Shown here one piece after another: positions 7,512 through 14,172 of a DNA stretch of 15,086 bases. The notes under the pieces were generated by a model, which saw only the letters and a program-made list of their open reading frames with translations, searched no databases and was not told the origin of the DNA. The first letter of the stretch is position 1. The number at the start of each line of letters is the position of its first letter. Source of the stretch: an uncultured Ruminococcus sp. (GTDB taxonomy: Bacteria > Bacillota > Clostridia > Oscillospirales > CAG-272); the NCBI GenBank assembly GCA_902797125.1, contig CADBRS010000169.1, positions 1 through 15,086 on the forward strand, read 5' to 3'. Position numbers and translations under genes: made by a program.

Positions 7512-7524
7512 GGGGCCTGCCTTT

Positions 7525-7869
7525 CTATGTGTTTTCCGACAGCAGTTCGGAAAGTTCCTTTAACTGCTCTTTCAGGGTTGAGGGAAGATCTTCCATCCGG
7601 TCTGTTTGTGCTCTGATTTCCGACAAAAGTTCATTGGTCTGTTTAAAACGGGCCGCGAGTCCCAGTTTTTCTTCGAAAAAGAGGAGATCCGCTTCTGCTT
7701 TTTTGATCAGTTCTCTCGCACCTTGTCTTGAGATCTGCATGATTTCAGAGACTTCTGAAAGCGAGTAATCCTCGTCATAGTAGAGCGTTAAGGCTTCGCG
7801 TCTTTTATCGGACAGTATTTCACCGTAAAAATCCAACAGGTAGGTATAGTTTAAATCCTTGTTAAACAT
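7525..7869 (-). CDS. ylxM: YlxM-family helix-turn-helix protein
   Basis: A 114-residue protein of the YlxM/p13 family, characteristically encoded immediately before ffh in Bacillota. The start of MFNKDLNYTYLLDFYGEILS and the following DKRREALTLYY match the family. A helix-turn-helix of the sigma-70 region 4 type spans about 36-57 (SLSEVSEIMQISRQGARELI). The rest is helical and charged, ending in a coiled-coil-like tail. In other Gram-positives YlxM is reported to act with the SRP pathway; here this is family inference. I chose the ATG at 7869 over an in-frame ATG at 7932, because the latter lies at the -35 element of the promoter at 7904-7932 and adds 21 unlike residues. A GGGGTC stretch lies just upstream. 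The stop is TAG, 13 bases before ffh. Confidence 0.92.
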   Translation of the reverse strand: MFNKDLNYTYLLDFYGEILSDKRREALTLYYDEDYSLSEVSEIMQISRQGARELIKKAEADLLFFEEKLGLAARFKQTNELLSEIRAQTDRMEDLPSTLKEQLKELSELLSENT

Positions 7870-7881
7870 GATATCGACCCC

Positions 7882-7904
7882 GTGTAAAGTGAAATCCTTT
7901 ACAC
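7882..7904. promoter_or_regulatory. Perfect 8-bp inverted repeat at the ylxM promoter (candidate operator)
   Basis: GTGTAAAG (7882-7889) and CTTTACAC (7897-7904) are perfect reverse complements separated by TGAAATC. On the minus strand the dyad begins at the last base of the -10 element and covers the predicted start site and about the first 16 transcribed bases. This is a classic repressor position. It could also form a 5' hairpin in the message, placed just before the ylxM ribosome binding site. No regulator is identified. Confidence 0.5.
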
Positions 7905-7932
7905 TTATACCACAGGAAGAGTTATTTGTCAA
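7904..7932 (-). promoter_or_regulatory. Strong sigma-A-type promoter of the ylxM-ffh-rpsP-khpA operon
   Basis: On the minus strand a perfect TTGACA (7932-7927) is followed by a 17-base spacer and TATAAG (7909-7904). The predicted transcription start is about 7897, giving a leader of roughly 28 bases to the ylxM ATG. This is the only good promoter seen for the four genes. Confidence 0.88.
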
Positions 7933-7991
7933 GAATTTTTTTCAGAAGTTGTTGGCAAGTCGAGCCGAATGTTGGGAAATAGCAGAAAGAA

Positions 7992-8020
7992 TTGATATCC
8001 CGTAACCGATATGGTATAAT
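7992..8020 (+). promoter_or_regulatory. Strong sigma-A-type promoter ahead of the CNNM-ECF gene run
   Basis: TTGATA (7992-7997), a 17-base spacer and a perfect TATAAT (8015-8020). A TGG just upstream of the -10 also makes it an extended -10. The predicted start is near 8027, giving a short leader of about 45 bases. That leader is too small for an M-box or cobalamin riboswitch. Confidence 0.88.
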
Positions 8021-8071
8021 CGATAAAGTCAGAAAAGACATTACATAAGTTTTAGGAAGGAACCCCCATTC

Positions 8072-9403
8072 ATGGACCCTGACCCTGCGAGTACGCAATC
8101 TATGATCATATGGCCTTTTGTCTTGGCTTTTGTGCTCCTTGTGTTGATTCGAGCCTATTTTTCATCCGCCGAAAGTGCTTTTTCGGCGATGAACAGAATT
8201 CGGATCAAATCTGAAGCCGATGCCGGAAAAAGGCGGGCGAAAGCCGCATTATATATATCCAATAACTTCGATCGGGCCATTGTCACCCTTCTGATCGGGA
8301 ACAATCTGGCCAGTGTGGCAGGTTCAGCCATCGCTACGCTGCTGTTTTCCAGACTTCTGGAAGCAGGATATTTTGGGACGTTGAGCGAAGAGGTCGTTAC
8401 CGTTCTTTGCACGTTGTTCTCAACCTTGGCCTTTTTCCTTTTCAGTGAGATGATCCCGAAAGCGTTGGCCAATGATAGGAGCGAGACGCTCTCACGGGCC
8501 TTTGCTCCGGGGCTTCGGGTCATCATGAAAGTGATGAAGCCCGTTGCTGTTGTTCTGAATGCTTTCGTTCATCGGATGACCAAACTGTTCAAAACCGAAG
8601 AGGAACCGACGATCACGGAGGAAGAACTGTACGATATTGCCGACACGGCGGAAGAAGAAGGCGTTTTGAACGAAGAAGAGTCCGATCTTTTCAAGTCCGC
8701 GCTTGAATTCGGAGAGACAGAAGTATCCGAGATCATGACGATGAGACCGGATATCATTTTCGTGGATATCCGGATGTCCAGCGAAGAAGTATTGAAAGTC
8801 ATTGAATCGACAACAGTTTCTCGGATTCCGGTTTGTGACGGAAGTCTGGACCGGATCGTAGGCGTTTTGCCCGTTCGCTCCTTTATGCGTCAATATTTGA
8901 AAAACGAGAACGTTTCGCTCAAAAAGCAGCTCCTGTTCCCGTTTTATGTGCGGGATATCGCTTTTATTCATGATTGCATGGAGATCATGCGGGAGCAGCG
9001 TTTCTCCATGGCCATCGTGCTTGATGAAAACGACAGGACCGTCGGACTGATCACGATCGAGGACCTGCTGGAAGAACTGGTCGGTGAAATCTTTGATGAA
9101 AGCGATATCGTCGACCAGAATTTCGTCAAACTGGGCGGGAACTATTTTGAAGTCAACCCGGATCTGACGGTCGGCGAGGCACTGGCCAAAATGAAGATCC
9201 GGTGCCGTGATTATCAGCTCGTTTCCAAAAAGATACGCGACTGGGTCGAAGAATCTTTGGATCACAACATCGAGGAAGAAGATTCATTCACCTATCGGAA
9301 TCTTGAAATTACCGTTTCCGAAATGGATGAGGGGCGGATCGAAAAAGTCACATTTCATATCGTTCCTCCCGTTTCATCTCCCAAAGGAGGTGAAGCGTCA
9401 TGA
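8072..9403 (+). CDS. CNNM/CorC-family membrane protein (DUF21-CBS-CorC_HlyC), first of two tandem paralogs
   Basis: A 443-residue 'hemolysin-like' protein. The DUF21/CNNM transmembrane domain covers about 12-175, with SSAESAFSAMNRIR (31-44), IGNNLASVAGSA (75-86) and SEMIPKALA (125-133). A CBS-domain pair lies at about 222-340 (RIPVCDGSLDRIVGVL; GLITIEDLLEELVGEIFDE), and a CorC_HlyC domain at about 348-432. Characterised relatives are implicated in magnesium or cobalt export or homeostasis, with the CBS pair binding nucleotide; cytolysin activity is not implied. The start ATG at 8072 follows AGGAAGG (8054-8060). The segment before the CBS pair reads IMTMRPD where the paralog has the common VMTPR. 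It overlaps the next gene by four bases (ATGA), indicating coupled translation. The family call is firm; the transported ion is not proven. Confidence 0.92.
   Translation: MDPDPASTQSMIIWPFVLAFVLLVLIRAYFSSAESAFSAMNRIRIKSEADAGKRRAKAALYISNNFDRAIVTLLIGNNLASVAGSAIATLLFSRLLEAGYFGTLSEEVVTVLCTLFSTLAFFLFSEMIPKALANDRSETLSRAFAPGLRVIMKVMKPVAVVLNAFVHRMTKLFKTEEEPTITEEELYDIADTAEEEGVLNEEESDLFKSALEFGETEVSEIMTMRPDIIFVDIRMSSEEVLKVIESTTVSRIPVCDGSLDRIVGVLPVRSFMRQYLKNENVSLKKQLLFPFYVRDIAFIHDCMEIMREQRFSMAIVLDENDRTVGLITIEDLLEELVGEIFDESDIVDQNFVKLGGNYFEVNPDLTVGEALAKMKIRCRDYQLVSKKIRDWVEESLDHNIEEEDSFTYRNLEITVSEMDEGRIEKVTFHIVPPVSSPKGGEAS
9383..9393 (+). promoter_or_regulatory. Near-perfect Shine-Dalgarno site for the second CNNM paralog
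   Basis: AAAGGAGGTGA lies inside the 3' end of the first paralog, six bases before the ATG at 9400. It is one of the strongest ribosome binding sites in the window. It supports the ATG at 9400 as the true start and suggests independent strong initiation besides coupling. Confidence 0.85.
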
Positions 9404-10689
9404 AGCATATCGGACTGGATATTATCATCATTTTCGTGATGGTCGTTCTCTCTGCCTGGTTTTCGGCCGCTGAGATGGCTTTCAATTCAGCCAATCCGAT
9501 CCGGTTGAAAAAGCGCAAGGAATCGGGCAGTCACGCCGCAGGCCTGGCGCTGCATATCTGCGAGAACTTCACCCATACGCTGTCGGTGATCCTGGTCGGG
9601 AACAACCTGGTAAATATTGCCGCATCTACGGTCATGACCGTTCTGATGCTGGCAAGCGTCAAAAACGAATCGGTCTCCTCGATCCTTTCGACCCTGATCA
9701 TGACGATCGTCATCCTGCTTTTCGGCGAGATCACGCCTAAATTGTTGGCCAAGAGATTTCCGGAAGCATTTGCCTGCTTCTCGGCCTATCCGATCACGGT
9801 GCTGAGGTTTATCCTGCTGCCTGTGACTTTCCCGGTCATGGCTTTTGTCAACCTTTTGCGGAAGATGTGGGGCAAAGATCAGCGGGAAGAGGATCCAACG
9901 GTCACAGAAGAAGATCTTTCGACTATCATCGATACAGTCGAAGAAGAAGGCGTCATCGACGAATCTCAGAGCGATATCCTGCAGTCGACTTTGGATTTCA
10001 AAGACACGACGGTTTATGAAGTGATGACTCCGAGACGAAACGTGATCATGCTGGATATTTCGGACCCGATCGAAAAGAACCATGAGATCATTTCAAATTC
10101 CAGATATTCCCGGATCCCGGTCTTTGAGGACAATGTGGATCACATTATCGGGATCTTGCACCTGAATCAATTCTATCGTGCCATGGCCGTGGACGCATCC
10201 GATGCCGGCAAGTCCATCCGGAACAATCTGACCCCGGCGCTTTTCGTTCACAAGGCCATGAAACTGCCTGCCGCGCTGGAGATGCTCCGGATGAAGCATA
10301 CGCATATCGCCGTGGTCGTAGATGAATTTGAAGGTACTCTGGGTATTGTGACCATGGAGGACATTCTGGAAGAACTCGTGGGCAATATCTGGGATGAAAA
10401 CGACATCGTGACAAAAGAATTCCAGAATCTGGGAGACGGCCGTTATGAAGTGGACGGCAGCATGTCCATAGACGATTTCTTCGAAGAGATCGATTTTGAA
10501 CCGGAAGATTTCGAATGTGAATATACGACGATGGGCGGCTGGGCTATCGAGATGCTTGACGCGGATCCTCACGAAGGGGATTCGTTCACATACGAAAACC
10601 TGACCGTGCAAATCAAAGAAATGCAGGGCATGCGAGTCCTGAAACTGATCGTCATCGTCAATGAAGTGGATCCGGAAGAAGAAAACTGA
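9400..10689 (+). CDS. CNNM/CorC-family membrane protein (DUF21-CBS-CorC_HlyC), second tandem paralog
   Basis: A 429-residue protein with the same architecture as the preceding gene. The DUF21 transmembrane domain covers about 5-165, with FSAAEMAFNSANPIR (21-35), VGNNLVNIAAS (66-76) and FGEITPKLLA (108-117). The CBS pair lies at about 207-330 and includes the canonical VMTPR (208-212) and SRIPVFEDNVDHIIGIL (237-253). The C-terminal CorC_HlyC domain ends in an acidic tail. Relatives are linked to Mg2+/Co2+ handling at the membrane. Its motifs are closer to the family norm than those of the upstream copy, so this may be the ancestral-like member, with the pair arising by duplication or forming a heterodimer (inference). 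Only 18 bases separate it from ecfT, and no terminator or promoter is seen there. Confidence 0.93.
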   Translation: MKHIGLDIIIIFVMVVLSAWFSAAEMAFNSANPIRLKKRKESGSHAAGLALHICENFTHTLSVILVGNNLVNIAASTVMTVLMLASVKNESVSSILSTLIMTIVILLFGEITPKLLAKRFPEAFACFSAYPITVLRFILLPVTFPVMAFVNLLRKMWGKDQREEDPTVTEEDLSTIIDTVEEEGVIDESQSDILQSTLDFKDTTVYEVMTPRRNVIMLDISDPIEKNHEIISNSRYSRIPVFEDNVDHIIGILHLNQFYRAMAVDASDAGKSIRNNLTPALFVHKAMKLPAALEMLRMKHTHIAVVVDEFEGTLGIVTMEDILEELVGNIWDENDIVTKEFQNLGDGRYEVDGSMSIDDFFEEIDFEPEDFECEYTTMGGWAIEMLDADPHEGDSFTYENLTVQIKEMQGMRVLKLIVIVNEVDPEEEN

Positions 10690-10707
10690 TTAAACGGGGG
10701 TGGGCTT

Positions 10708-11640
10708 ATGAAAAAAACAGATGTTTTTTCGGAAAAGCCCGCCCCATCTTTCGTGATGGACAAAAGCGTGAGATCTACGGGCTATCAGCGGTTTCATCCG
10801 GTTTCCGCCGCTGTTCATCTGCTTTCCTGTATGGTCCTCTTGATGTTTTCCACCAATCCGGTGATCTGCGGCCTGGGATGGATCTCGGGTCTTTCGATGT
10901 GCCTTCTGCTGAGAAGAGGCAGGACGCAGTGGTCATACTATTTGTGGTCGATCATACTTGGATTGGCCGTGATCCTGACGAATCCTCTGATCACGCATCG
11001 GGGCAATACCGTTCTGTTCTTCGTGAACAGCAACCCGTTTACGCTGGAAGCCGTCTTTTTCGGCGTCTATATGGCTGTGATCCTGACGGCGGTGCTGTTT
11101 TGGTGCAGAGTCTGGAATACGGTCATGTCCACGGACCGGATCATGTTCATTTTGCAAAAAACATTGCCTAAGGCGTCGCTGGTCCTGACCGGAGCGCTCC
11201 GCTTTTTCCCTTTGCTCGCAGACCGCTGGAGACAGATCCGAAGGGCCCAACTGGCGACCGGGGAAGAGGGAAGAGGCATCCGTGCCGCAGCGGCCCAGTT
11301 TTCTTCGCTGGTCACCTGGTCGATGGAACATGCGATCGGCGCAGCCGCATCGATGCGATCCCGCGGATACGGACTGAAAGGCAGAAAAAGTTATACCAAT
11401 TTCAGATTCACGGGCCAGGATCTGTTTTTGCTGATCTACACGATCGTTTTGACAGGACTGACGGGATGGATGATGGGGACGGGAGCGCTGTCCTATTCCT
11501 TCTATCCGGTCACGCCGCCTGTTTCTTTGACGGTTCAGGCCCTGACCGGATACGTTTGTTACGGGTGCCTGGCGCTCTTTCCGACATTCTTTGAATTGGG
11601 GGATATGCTGTTTTGGACATTTTTGAGACGCAAGATCTGA
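10708..11640 (+). CDS. ecfT: Energy-coupling factor transporter transmembrane protein EcfT
   Basis: A 310-residue CbiQ/EcfT-family membrane scaffold that links the paired ATPases to the substrate-binding S component. Hydrophobic segments appear at about 33-67, 78-95, 113-133, 158-170 and 238-262, with another near the C-terminus. The cytoplasmic coupling region carries RRAQLATGEEGRG (178-190) and the characteristic A-x-RSRG-type motif SMRSRGYG (215-222), which contacts an ATPase groove. The first coupling motif is less canonical than the second. The ATG at 10708 follows a GGGGGTGGG-type site (10696-10704). The 3' end overlaps the ATPase gene by 28 bases. The order T-AA'-S is that of a dedicated (group II) ECF transporter. 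Confidence 0.93.
   Translation: MKKTDVFSEKPAPSFVMDKSVRSTGYQRFHPVSAAVHLLSCMVLLMFSTNPVICGLGWISGLSMCLLLRRGRTQWSYYLWSIILGLAVILTNPLITHRGNTVLFFVNSNPFTLEAVFFGVYMAVILTAVLFWCRVWNTVMSTDRIMFILQKTLPKASLVLTGALRFFPLLADRWRQIRRAQLATGEEGRGIRAAAAQFSSLVTWSMEHAIGAAASMRSRGYGLKGRKSYTNFRFTGQDLFLLIYTIVLTGLTGWMMGTGALSYSFYPVTPPVSLTVQALTGYVCYGCLALFPTFFELGDMLFWTFLRRKI
11598..11603 (+). promoter_or_regulatory. Ribosome binding site that supports a TTG start for the fused ATPase gene
   Basis: GGGGGA at 11598-11603 lies nine bases before TTG 11613. The ATG at 11605 is in another frame. Starting at the TTG gives the expected ABC N-terminus (DIFETQDLTFSYP), and no in-frame ATG occurs before Walker A. The TTG is therefore the best start. 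Confidence 0.75.
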
Positions 11641-13298
11641 CATTTTCATATCCGCAAGTTCAAGTTGCAGCGCTGGAAAAGATATCTGTTTCCATCCCGC
11701 AGGGTTCGTTCGTCCTTTTGTGCGGTCCTTCCGGGGGCGGAAAAACCACCTTTTTAAAACTTTTGAAACCCGAACTGACCCCGCACGGTGTGCGGACAGG
11801 CAAAGTCATTTATGCACATGAAGAGATCGACGGTCTGGACCAGAAAAGATCCGCCTCGGAGATCGGCTTTGTCATGCAGGATCCGGAATCTCAGATCGTC
11901 ACGGATGAAGTGTGGCACGAACTGGCTTTCGGATTGGAAAATCTGGGTATGCCCAGCGAAGAGATCCGCCTGCGCGTCGGAGAGATGGCGCATTACTTCG
12001 GCATCTCTTCCTGGTACCATCAAAAAACAGCCACGCTGTCCGGCGGTCAAAAACAGATGCTGAATCTGGCTTCTGTTATGGTGATGGGCCCGAAAGTGCT
12101 TCTTTTAGATGAACCGACCGCACAACTGGACCCGATCGCAGCCGAGCAGTTTATCGGGACTCTTTCCAAACTGAACAAAGATTTCGGCATCACGATCATC
12201 CTGTCCGAGCACCGGCTGGAAGAGATATTCCATTTTGTCGATTACGTCATGGTGCTGGAAGAGGGACGCTGTGTCGCGTTCGACTCTCCCCGAAACGTGT
12301 GTAAAATGCTTTCCGGCAAGCCCGTTTTTGCCGGTTTTCCCGCAGCGGCGCGTACCTATGCAGCTTTGGGTAAGGATGACTCGAACTATCCCGTTTCCGT
12401 CCGCGAAGGGAGACAGTGGCTGTCCGAAGAAATCGACAAACAGCGCCTGATCCCGTCTGATCGTGCGGCAGATAGTCGCACTCTCTCCGAGGAGTTCGCA
12501 TTGGAGCTGAAGAGTGTTTGGTTCCGCTATGAAAGATTTTCCCAGGATATCATGTCCGGGACGGATGCCAGGATCCGGAAAGGCACCGTGACAGCCATTT
12601 TGGGTGGAAACGGAGCCGGAAAAACCACGGCGCTGCTGGTCATGGCAGGATTGCTCAAACCTTACCGGGGTCAGGTCAAATGGTTCGGGACGCCTATCGA
12701 CAAATACCGTTCCGGGGACAAACACCGGAGATTCGTATCCATGTTGCCGCAAAACCCGTCTCTCGTTTTCGTGAAAGATACCGTTATGGATGATTTCAAA
12801 CTCATGCTGAACGATACGGGGAACGGCAAGGATAAGGATCAGCAGATCAGACAGATCTCCGAAGAGTTCGGGTTGGAGGAATCCATCCTTTCGCGCAATC
12901 CTGCGGATCTGTCCGGCGGTGAATTGCAGAAATGCGCCTTGGCCAAGATCTGTTTGGGTAATCCGAAAATCCTGCTCGTCGACGAACCGACAAAGGGCTT
13001 GGATGCATTCTTTAAGAAACAACTCAAAGAGTTGCTGATCAAAAAGGCAAAGGAAGACGGGTTGACGGTCATCATGGTCACGCACGACGTTGAATTTGCC
13101 GCAGAGGCCGCAGATCAGTGCATGCTGGCTTTCGACGGCGAGCTGCTCGCTCCGGGGACGCCTGAAACGTTTTTCACCCGGAACCGGTTCTATACGACAG
13201 CTGCAGCGCGTCTTGCGGCGGATCTCGTGCCTGAATCCGTGACGGTCGAGCAGATCGTTGGCAGGCTGAAGAGAGCGGGTGGTCTGGCTGATGGATGA
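11613..13298 (+). CDS. Fused double ECF transporter ATPase (EcfA-EcfA')
   Basis: A 561-residue protein holding two complete ABC ATPase domains, doing the job of separate EcfA1 and EcfA2. Domain 1 has Walker A GPSGGGKTT (38-46), Q-loop FVMQDPESQ (86-94), signature LSGGQ (142-146), Walker B LLLDE (163-167) and switch H200 (LSEHRLEEI). Domain 2 has GGNGAGKTT (331-339), Q380 in MLPQNPS, LSGGE (433-437), ILLVDE (453-458) and H491 (VTHDVEF). All catalytic positions look intact in both halves. A linker of about 60-70 residues (about 235-300) joins them. The start is TTG at 11613, inside ecfT, suggesting coupled translation. The stop at 13296-13298 overlaps the S-component start. Because the T and S genes flank it, it most likely powers this transporter only. 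Confidence 0.94.
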   Translation: MDIFETQDLTFSYPQVQVAALEKISVSIPQGSFVLLCGPSGGGKTTFLKLLKPELTPHGVRTGKVIYAHEEIDGLDQKRSASEIGFVMQDPESQIVTDEVWHELAFGLENLGMPSEEIRLRVGEMAHYFGISSWYHQKTATLSGGQKQMLNLASVMVMGPKVLLLDEPTAQLDPIAAEQFIGTLSKLNKDFGITIILSEHRLEEIFHFVDYVMVLEEGRCVAFDSPRNVCKMLSGKPVFAGFPAAARTYAALGKDDSNYPVSVREGRQWLSEEIDKQRLIPSDRAADSRTLSEEFALELKSVWFRYERFSQDIMSGTDARIRKGTVTAILGGNGAGKTTALLVMAGLLKPYRGQVKWFGTPIDKYRSGDKHRRFVSMLPQNPSLVFVKDTVMDDFKLMLNDTGNGKDKDQQIRQISEEFGLEESILSRNPADLSGGELQKCALAKICLGNPKILLVDEPTKGLDAFFKKQLKELLIKKAKEDGLTVIMVTHDVEFAAEAADQCMLAFDGELLAPGTPETFFTRNRFYTTAAARLAADLVPESVTVEQIVGRLKRAGGLADG

Positions 13299-14028
13299 AG
13301 AGAAAAAAGAAATTTCGGAAGAACTTCGGCCCGAAGAAAAACAGCCCCGCACAATAAAAGACTGGCTGAAATATCTGATCTATCTGGTCCTGATCCCGCT
13401 GTTGGTCGTGGGCGGCATCATCGTATTCAAAGAAAAAATGTACGGTTGGCTGGCCGTCGTCGTGCTGATCTTATCCATGATCCCTTTCTTTCTCGTTTTC
13501 GAGAAGAAAACGATGAACGTCTACAGACTGGTCCTCTTGTCCGTTTTGGTCGCCATTTCCGTTTTCGGACGGTTTGCTTTCATTTTTATCCCGTTTTTCA
13601 AACCCGTTTCCGCAATCGTGATCATTTGCGGGACATATATGGGAGCCGAATGCGGTTTCTTATGCGGCGCTTTGAGCGCGCTCCTTTCCAATTTCTATTT
13701 TGGACAGGGTCCCTGGACACCTTTTCAAATGCTCGCCTGGGGGTTGATCGGGCTGTTTGCAGCGATGCTCTCAAAAGTGTTTTTGAAGCATAAATGGACG
13801 TGGCTGATCTACGGAGCGATAGCAGGCATCTTCTATTCCATGGCGCTGGACGTCTGGACATTGCTCGTGACGGACGGAACGTTCGAACTGTCCCGTTATT
13901 TCACCTATGTGGTCGCAGCGCTTCCGATGACCGGAATCTATATGCTTTCGAACGTTGTTTTTTTGTTGATCGTGGGGATCCCGATCGGAAAAAAACTAGA
14001 GCGAATGAAGATCAAATACGGGCTGTAG
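13291..14028 (+). CDS. ECF transporter S component (substrate-binding membrane protein), substrate unassigned
   Basis: A 245-residue very hydrophobic protein. A charged cytosolic N-terminus (1-24) is followed by two extra hydrophobic helices (about 28-46 and 51-70). The S-component core then begins near 78, with RFAFIFIPFFKPVSAIVI (94-111) and GALSALLSNFYFGQGPWTPF (126-145), a region typical of the ECF S-component superfamily. Position after ecfT and the fused ATPase gene supports the role. I prefer the ATG at 13291, with GGGTGG (13277-13282) upstream; a GTG at 13279 is possible and would add four residues. It overlaps the ATPase stop by eight bases. I cannot name the vitamin or metal with confidence: no riboswitch or biosynthetic gene is nearby. 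Some similar S components are annotated for cobalamin-like substrates, which is a weak suggestion only. Confidence 0.85.
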   Translation: MDEEKKEISEELRPEEKQPRTIKDWLKYLIYLVLIPLLVVGGIIVFKEKMYGWLAVVVLILSMIPFFLVFEKKTMNVYRLVLLSVLVAISVFGRFAFIFIPFFKPVSAIVIICGTYMGAECGFLCGALSALLSNFYFGQGPWTPFQMLAWGLIGLFAAMLSKVFLKHKWTWLIYGAIAGIFYSMALDVWTLLVTDGTFELSRYFTYVVAALPMTGIYMLSNVVFLLIVGIPIGKKLERMKIKYGL

Positions 14029-14035
14029 CAACCAC

Positions 14036-14076
14036 CGGGACGGACTGAGACAATTCAGTCCGTCCCGTCTTGTTTT
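14036..14076 (+). terminator. Intrinsic terminator of the CNNM-ECF operon
   Basis: A perfect 13-bp stem pairs 14036-14048 (CGGGACGGACTGA) with 14055-14067 (TCAGTCCGTCCCG) around a GACAAT loop, followed by TCTTGTTTT. It lies eight bases after the S-component stop. It is the only strong hairpin terminator after the promoter at 7992-8020, supporting a five-gene transcript. Confidence 0.92.
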
Positions 14077-14110
14077 CCATTTGCGGACGGCTGAAAAACG
14101 TTTTTGCGAG

Positions 14111-14139
14111 TTGAAAATGTGAAACAACTGTAGTATAAT
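14111..14139 (+). promoter_or_regulatory. Strong sigma-A-type promoter of the STAS-kinase gene
   Basis: TTGAAA (14111-14116), a 17-base spacer and a perfect TATAAT (14134-14139). The predicted start near 14146 leaves a leader of about 27 bases to the ATG at 14173. The gene is therefore transcribed independently of the ECF operon. Confidence 0.88.
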
Positions 14140-14172
14140 TAACTTGTCTATTGAATACTGTAGGAGATCGAC

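Noticed and set aside
7870..7932. 21-codon N-terminal extension of ylxM
   Set aside because: Its ATG overlaps the TTGACA -35 element, so it would precede the transcription start. The ATG at 7869 matches the family.
8021..8071. Riboswitch (M-box or cobalamin) ahead of the CNNM-ECF genes
   Set aside because: The predicted leader is only about 45 bases, too short for either class, and shows no matching conserved elements.
8492..9265. 257-codon open frame on the minus strand across the first CNNM gene
   Set aside because: It mirrors the CBS and CorC_HlyC coding sequence and has no independent support.
12105..13352. 415-codon open frame on the minus strand across the fused ATPase
   Set aside because: It is a shadow of the second ABC domain, with no family match by eye and no initiation signals.
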